Assembly (NCBI GenBank): GCA_963966185.1
Contig: CAWZYM010000363.1
Span: 144,501 to 208,500, forward strand
Length of the DNA stretch: 64,000 nucleotides
Direction: 5' to 3'
From: Rhabditoides inermis
Lineage: Eukaryota; Nematoda; Chromadorea; Rhabditida; Rhabditidae
Positions 61,936 through 64,000 of the stretch are shown piece by piece; the stretch's first letter is position 1, and each line of letters starts with the position of its first letter. A program made the position numbers and the translations under genes. The notes under the pieces were generated by a model. The model saw only the letters and a list, made by a program, of their open reading frames with translations, was not told the DNA's origin and searched no databases.

Positions 61936-61939
<4 letters not shown>
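60214..61939 (+). repeat. Segmental duplication, copy 2 (with 53896-55602)
   Basis: Direct copy of 53896-55602 including the foldback element and the third exon of the candidate secreted protein. A one-base deletion near 60293 (GCAAAAAACGCG against GCAAGAAAACACG) shifts that exon into a stop. A short conserved ORF (61416-61601, 55162-55347) is kept in both, with one Asp-to-Val change, but has no recognisable features. Confidence 0.9.
61761..61836. repeat. Long (TA)n microsatellite in duplication copy 2
   Basis: About 37 TA units. The matching place in copy 1 (about 55502-55510) has only a few. Confidence 0.85.
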
Positions 61940-61972
<33 letters not shown>

Positions 61973-64000
61973 CTCTGCCTCTCTCTCTCTCTCTTTCATT
62001 CTCTCTTTCAGTCAGTGATTCCGATCAAATACTGGATACCCCAGATAAATAAGTAACAAGATCAACACAATAATTTCATCATGTCAAATGCTGCTTCAAT
62101 CGAAAGTCGCAATAGATTCTTGTAAATTGTATCGCACGTTTTATTTTCGACACATGTTGTATGCAAAAATGTTTTTTTTAATGAAAGTATGCTATGTAAA
62201 CTACTTATTCGTAGAATTTGGCGACATCGAGTTGTCTTCAGCATTGTGGTTTATGTGACTGCTAAAAACACAAAATACTATGTTAAAACTAGTCGGAAAT
62301 CACTCACTTGACGCTTCCTCTATGACGAAGTCGAAGAAACGGAGAATATTTTTTTGTTTGTGCTGAGTGAGTTCAACAAGCAATCGATGTTGTGTTTCAC
62401 GTTTCTCACAATTCGACCTTTGACAATAACCAGGAAAGAATTTTTTTTGTTGATAATTGACAAATATGTGTGACAAATTTTCAATGTGTATGATTTTCAA
62501 GTTGTGCTTTGAACTGAATCGAATCGGTGTCTGAAATTATTCGTATATTTTTGTTAATTTGTTTACGTAACGAAATCATTTCATAAAATCACCTGCATAT
62601 AGGCCGTTACCACCGTCCATCCTTTCTTTCAAAATTAAGAAACTACTAAAAGAACGACAACGTGAGTTTAAAAAAAAACTCACCGCAGAGTTATCTTTAA
62701 AATTACTGAATAGTTCACATTCATATGATGTGCAGCAATGTGTAGGAGGGATAATTGACACTATTACCTGAATGATAAGTATAGCGAACAAGAATAATCG
62801 TTTAAATTAAACTATCATGCATTTAAAATCCTAAACAGGTTTGAAAAGGTCTTCACAATAATAAATAAATTGCTTCAAAATGAACTATAACTTCTTTCTC
62901 ACTACACTGGTTTACTTGAAATTTGAATTTGGACGTGAGCTAGAAACTGCTGCAACTACTCGATGTTTGAACATTTCTGGAATTAGAAATGACACTGACA
63001 ACTCAAGCATGGAAAAAACAAGCGCCAACAGTTCGTCAAAGCGCCGATAATAATATAATCATGTAGGTCTCGAACGACTAGTTCCAAAAACAACTGTATA
63101 CAGTATACTTATGATAGTTATCTGAATCCAAACTTATTACGTAGATGATTACAGAATTTGCAGTCCCACAAACATTTGAAATGGAAAAAAAACACACCAA
63201 CCATATTCAGTTGATAAGTACATATAACATATGAATAATAGTCACGTGTATACTGAAGAACAATATGTAGGAGGGAGAAATAGAACATCTGAACACAACT
63301 TGAGTGTGAACAATTTCAAGGTGAAAATAAACAAAAGCTCACCGTCTTGGTACAATAACGCAATGAGTGTCGTTTTGTATAATAACATGATGTAATAACA
63401 GCGTATTTTCGAGTAGTAGTGTGATGTGTGATCACTCTGAAATTTCGAGAAATGTGAGTATTATACTTATACCTGCGAGATACCCACTCACCTCTTTTTC
63501 TTCCTGAAGTAGACCGCCATCGTTCCTTTTCGGGCGGCTTGACAAACGCCCTGAAAAAGACACCTTTGAATATGGACACTTATGCACACTCACTGATTAA
63601 TCATTTACTTTAAATGTCAAATATTAATAATGACAAGTTACTTGAAAAAAACAACAACAAAAAACTCACTTTAATCTGGCTGATTTCGTTATATCCATCA
63701 ATTATACACGAATATGGTGCATCAGAATTCATTTATGGAATATTTAGAGTAGAATGAAGTCTGAGGAATGTTGGAAGAGAAAGAACCCGATCAGCTCGGA
63801 TCAATAGTACAAACCCCTCTCTTCTCTCTTTCTGTGACATTTGCACCGAACACATTGCGCTTTCTTTTGTCTTTTCTCTCCCGCTTTCCGAACCAAAAAT
63901 AGGTCTTTCTTTGTGAATACAATCTTATTTATTTCAAAAACACACTTTACCGCATTAAAATACAAAATAACAACACAGGAATGCAATAGCAATTCGAAAC
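61940..64000. other. Right-edge AT-rich region with possible minus-strand exons
   Basis: Holds a CT tract (61940-61994) and short minus-strand open stretches with plausible splice sites (see the SDH-motif exon entry). At 63830-64000 lies a diverged copy of the 3' end of the duplicated block (GCGCTTTCTTT, CCCGCTTTC, ACAGGAATGCAATAGCAA). No gene model is secure. Confidence 0.35.

Overview
The window is nuclear DNA of a nematode. Evidence is a HIF-1 gene that follows the Caenorhabditis protein exon by exon, a nematode polyprotein allergen/antigen (a family known only from nematodes), small introns ending in TTTTCAG/TTGCAG, and first exons preceded by an acceptor-like site, as expected for spliced-leader trans-splicing. 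Exons are GC-rich. Introns and spacers are AT-rich or made of (CT/GA)n, (GATT)n and (TA)n. The species cannot be fixed; a rhabditine (clade V) worm is a reasonable guess. All gene models were built by hand from splice sites, reading phase and remembered family sequence; no alignment was run.

Layout. 1-51: first coding exon of a minus-strand gene leaving the window on the left. 5044-19000: hif-1 (+), 24 phase-consistent exons, about 906 residues, with bHLH, PAS-A, PAS-B and an LxxLAP oxygen-degradation motif. 22992-25118 (-): a six-exon, 166-residue Ly6/three-finger GPI-anchored protein. About 25.1-35.2 kb: gene-poor, microsatellite-rich, with decayed repeats. 35267-36051 (+): an 83-residue secreted peptide precursor. 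37305-39029 (-): a single-pass membrane protein of about 260 residues. 40043-52980 (+): npa-1-like polyprotein, about 25 exons, about 1,586 residues, twelve lipid-binding units separated by basic cleavage sites. 53483-54228 (+): a possible small secreted protein, at the edge of a 1.7 kb segmental duplication (53896-55602 and 60214-61939). 55733-57451 (-): the 3' half of a CoREST homologue (spr-1/RCOR), between the two duplicate copies. 59699-59752 (-): terminal exon with an SDH motif of the endonuclease/exonuclease/phosphatase superfamily. To my recollection hif-1, npa-1 and spr-1 are all on chromosome V in C. elegans, so the linkage looks ancestral.

The most unusual signal is structural. Five independent genes carry short tandem copies of an exon edge together with its splice acceptor, or of a whole small exon, just beside the real exon. 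These give decoy acceptors, dead exons and, in the CoREST gene, three near-identical 47-nt exons of which only one can be used without a frameshift. The introns also hold several non-autonomous element families: TTAA-flanked inverted-repeat elements, two of them with tRNA-like pol III boxes; a TGCGGTCAGTC inverted-repeat family; a perfect-ended AGGCCCC element; and elements with (GATT)n tails that probably seed the GATT microsatellites. No transposase gene was found.
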